A stretch of 64,000 bases of DNA from Diphasiastrum complanatum. Taxonomy: Eukaryota; Streptophyta; Lycopodiopsida; Lycopodiales; Lycopodiaceae. Position numbers and translations under genes: made by a program. Of the stretch, positions 11,546-64,000 are shown one piece after another. The stretch spans positions 24,822,541 through 24,886,540 of the forward strand of contig CM055094.1 in the NCBI GenBank assembly GCA_029204225.1, in the 5' to 3' direction. The notes under the pieces are model-generated. The model was not told where the DNA came from and did not search any database. It saw only the letters and a list, made by a program, of their open reading frames with translations. Positions within the stretch are counted from its first letter, which is position 1, and the number at the start of each line of letters is the position of its first letter.

Positions 11546-64000
<52,455 letters not shown>

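Overview
This is nuclear DNA of a land plant with a large, repeat-rich genome. Evidence: spliced genes with introns up to about 21 kb, Ty3/gypsy, Ty1/copia, LINE and hAT elements, very long (GA)n and (TA)n microsatellites, and short runs of the plant telomere-like motif TTTAGGG. Multi-kilobase, transposon-filled introns suggest a gymnosperm, fern or lycophyte rather than a compact angiosperm genome, but I cannot name the species.

The backbone of the window is one apparently intact host gene on the minus strand: a mitochondrial AFG1/ZapE-type AAA+ ATPase. Ten coding exons run from the right edge (exon at 63841-64000, N-terminus cut off) down to 11546. All nine exon junctions have GT/AG borders and matching phases, giving about 460 codons with no stop or frameshift. 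The C-terminal exons must lie left of the window. Almost everything else sits inside its introns.

Region by region. 1-9917: nested Ty3/gypsy elements; a plus-strand element (A) is interrupted by a minus-strand one (B) and by a plus-strand one (C) with an ACAAG target duplication. 9918-10420: LINE fragment. 11546-11615: AFG1 exon 10. 12.4-15.1 kb: microsatellites, a small intron-containing element ORF ('ORF1') and GC-rich motif arrays. 15.1-32.3 kb (intron 9): a train of five DNA-transposon copies whose ends carry GGTACC-rich arrays and which are separated only by (TA)n tracts. The full-length member is a convergent two-gene element: a BED/DUF659 hAT-like transposase with an AT-hook tail, facing a small ORF1 of unknown function. 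One copy is split by a copia element with a GGGAG target duplication. 32.4-34.7 kb: AFG1 exons 9-6. 34.7-41.1 kb (intron 5): a second, decayed hAT element. 41.1-45.1 kb: exons 5 and 4 around an internally deleted copia with an ATCTT target duplication. 45.1-61.3 kb (intron 3): motif arrays, a nearly complete LINE, another ORF1 copy, Argonaute-like and P450-like fragments, scrambled hAT pieces, a short non-autonomous copia and a LINE ORF1-like fragment. 61.3-64 kb: exons 3, 2 and 1.

The AFG1 homologue is the only gene likely to be functional for the host. The likeliest unusual biology is the two-gene hAT-like system with its non-autonomous relatives in (TA)n tracts, and a copia family in which three members share GGCGCC-rich leaders and two share an odd C-terminal coding tail.
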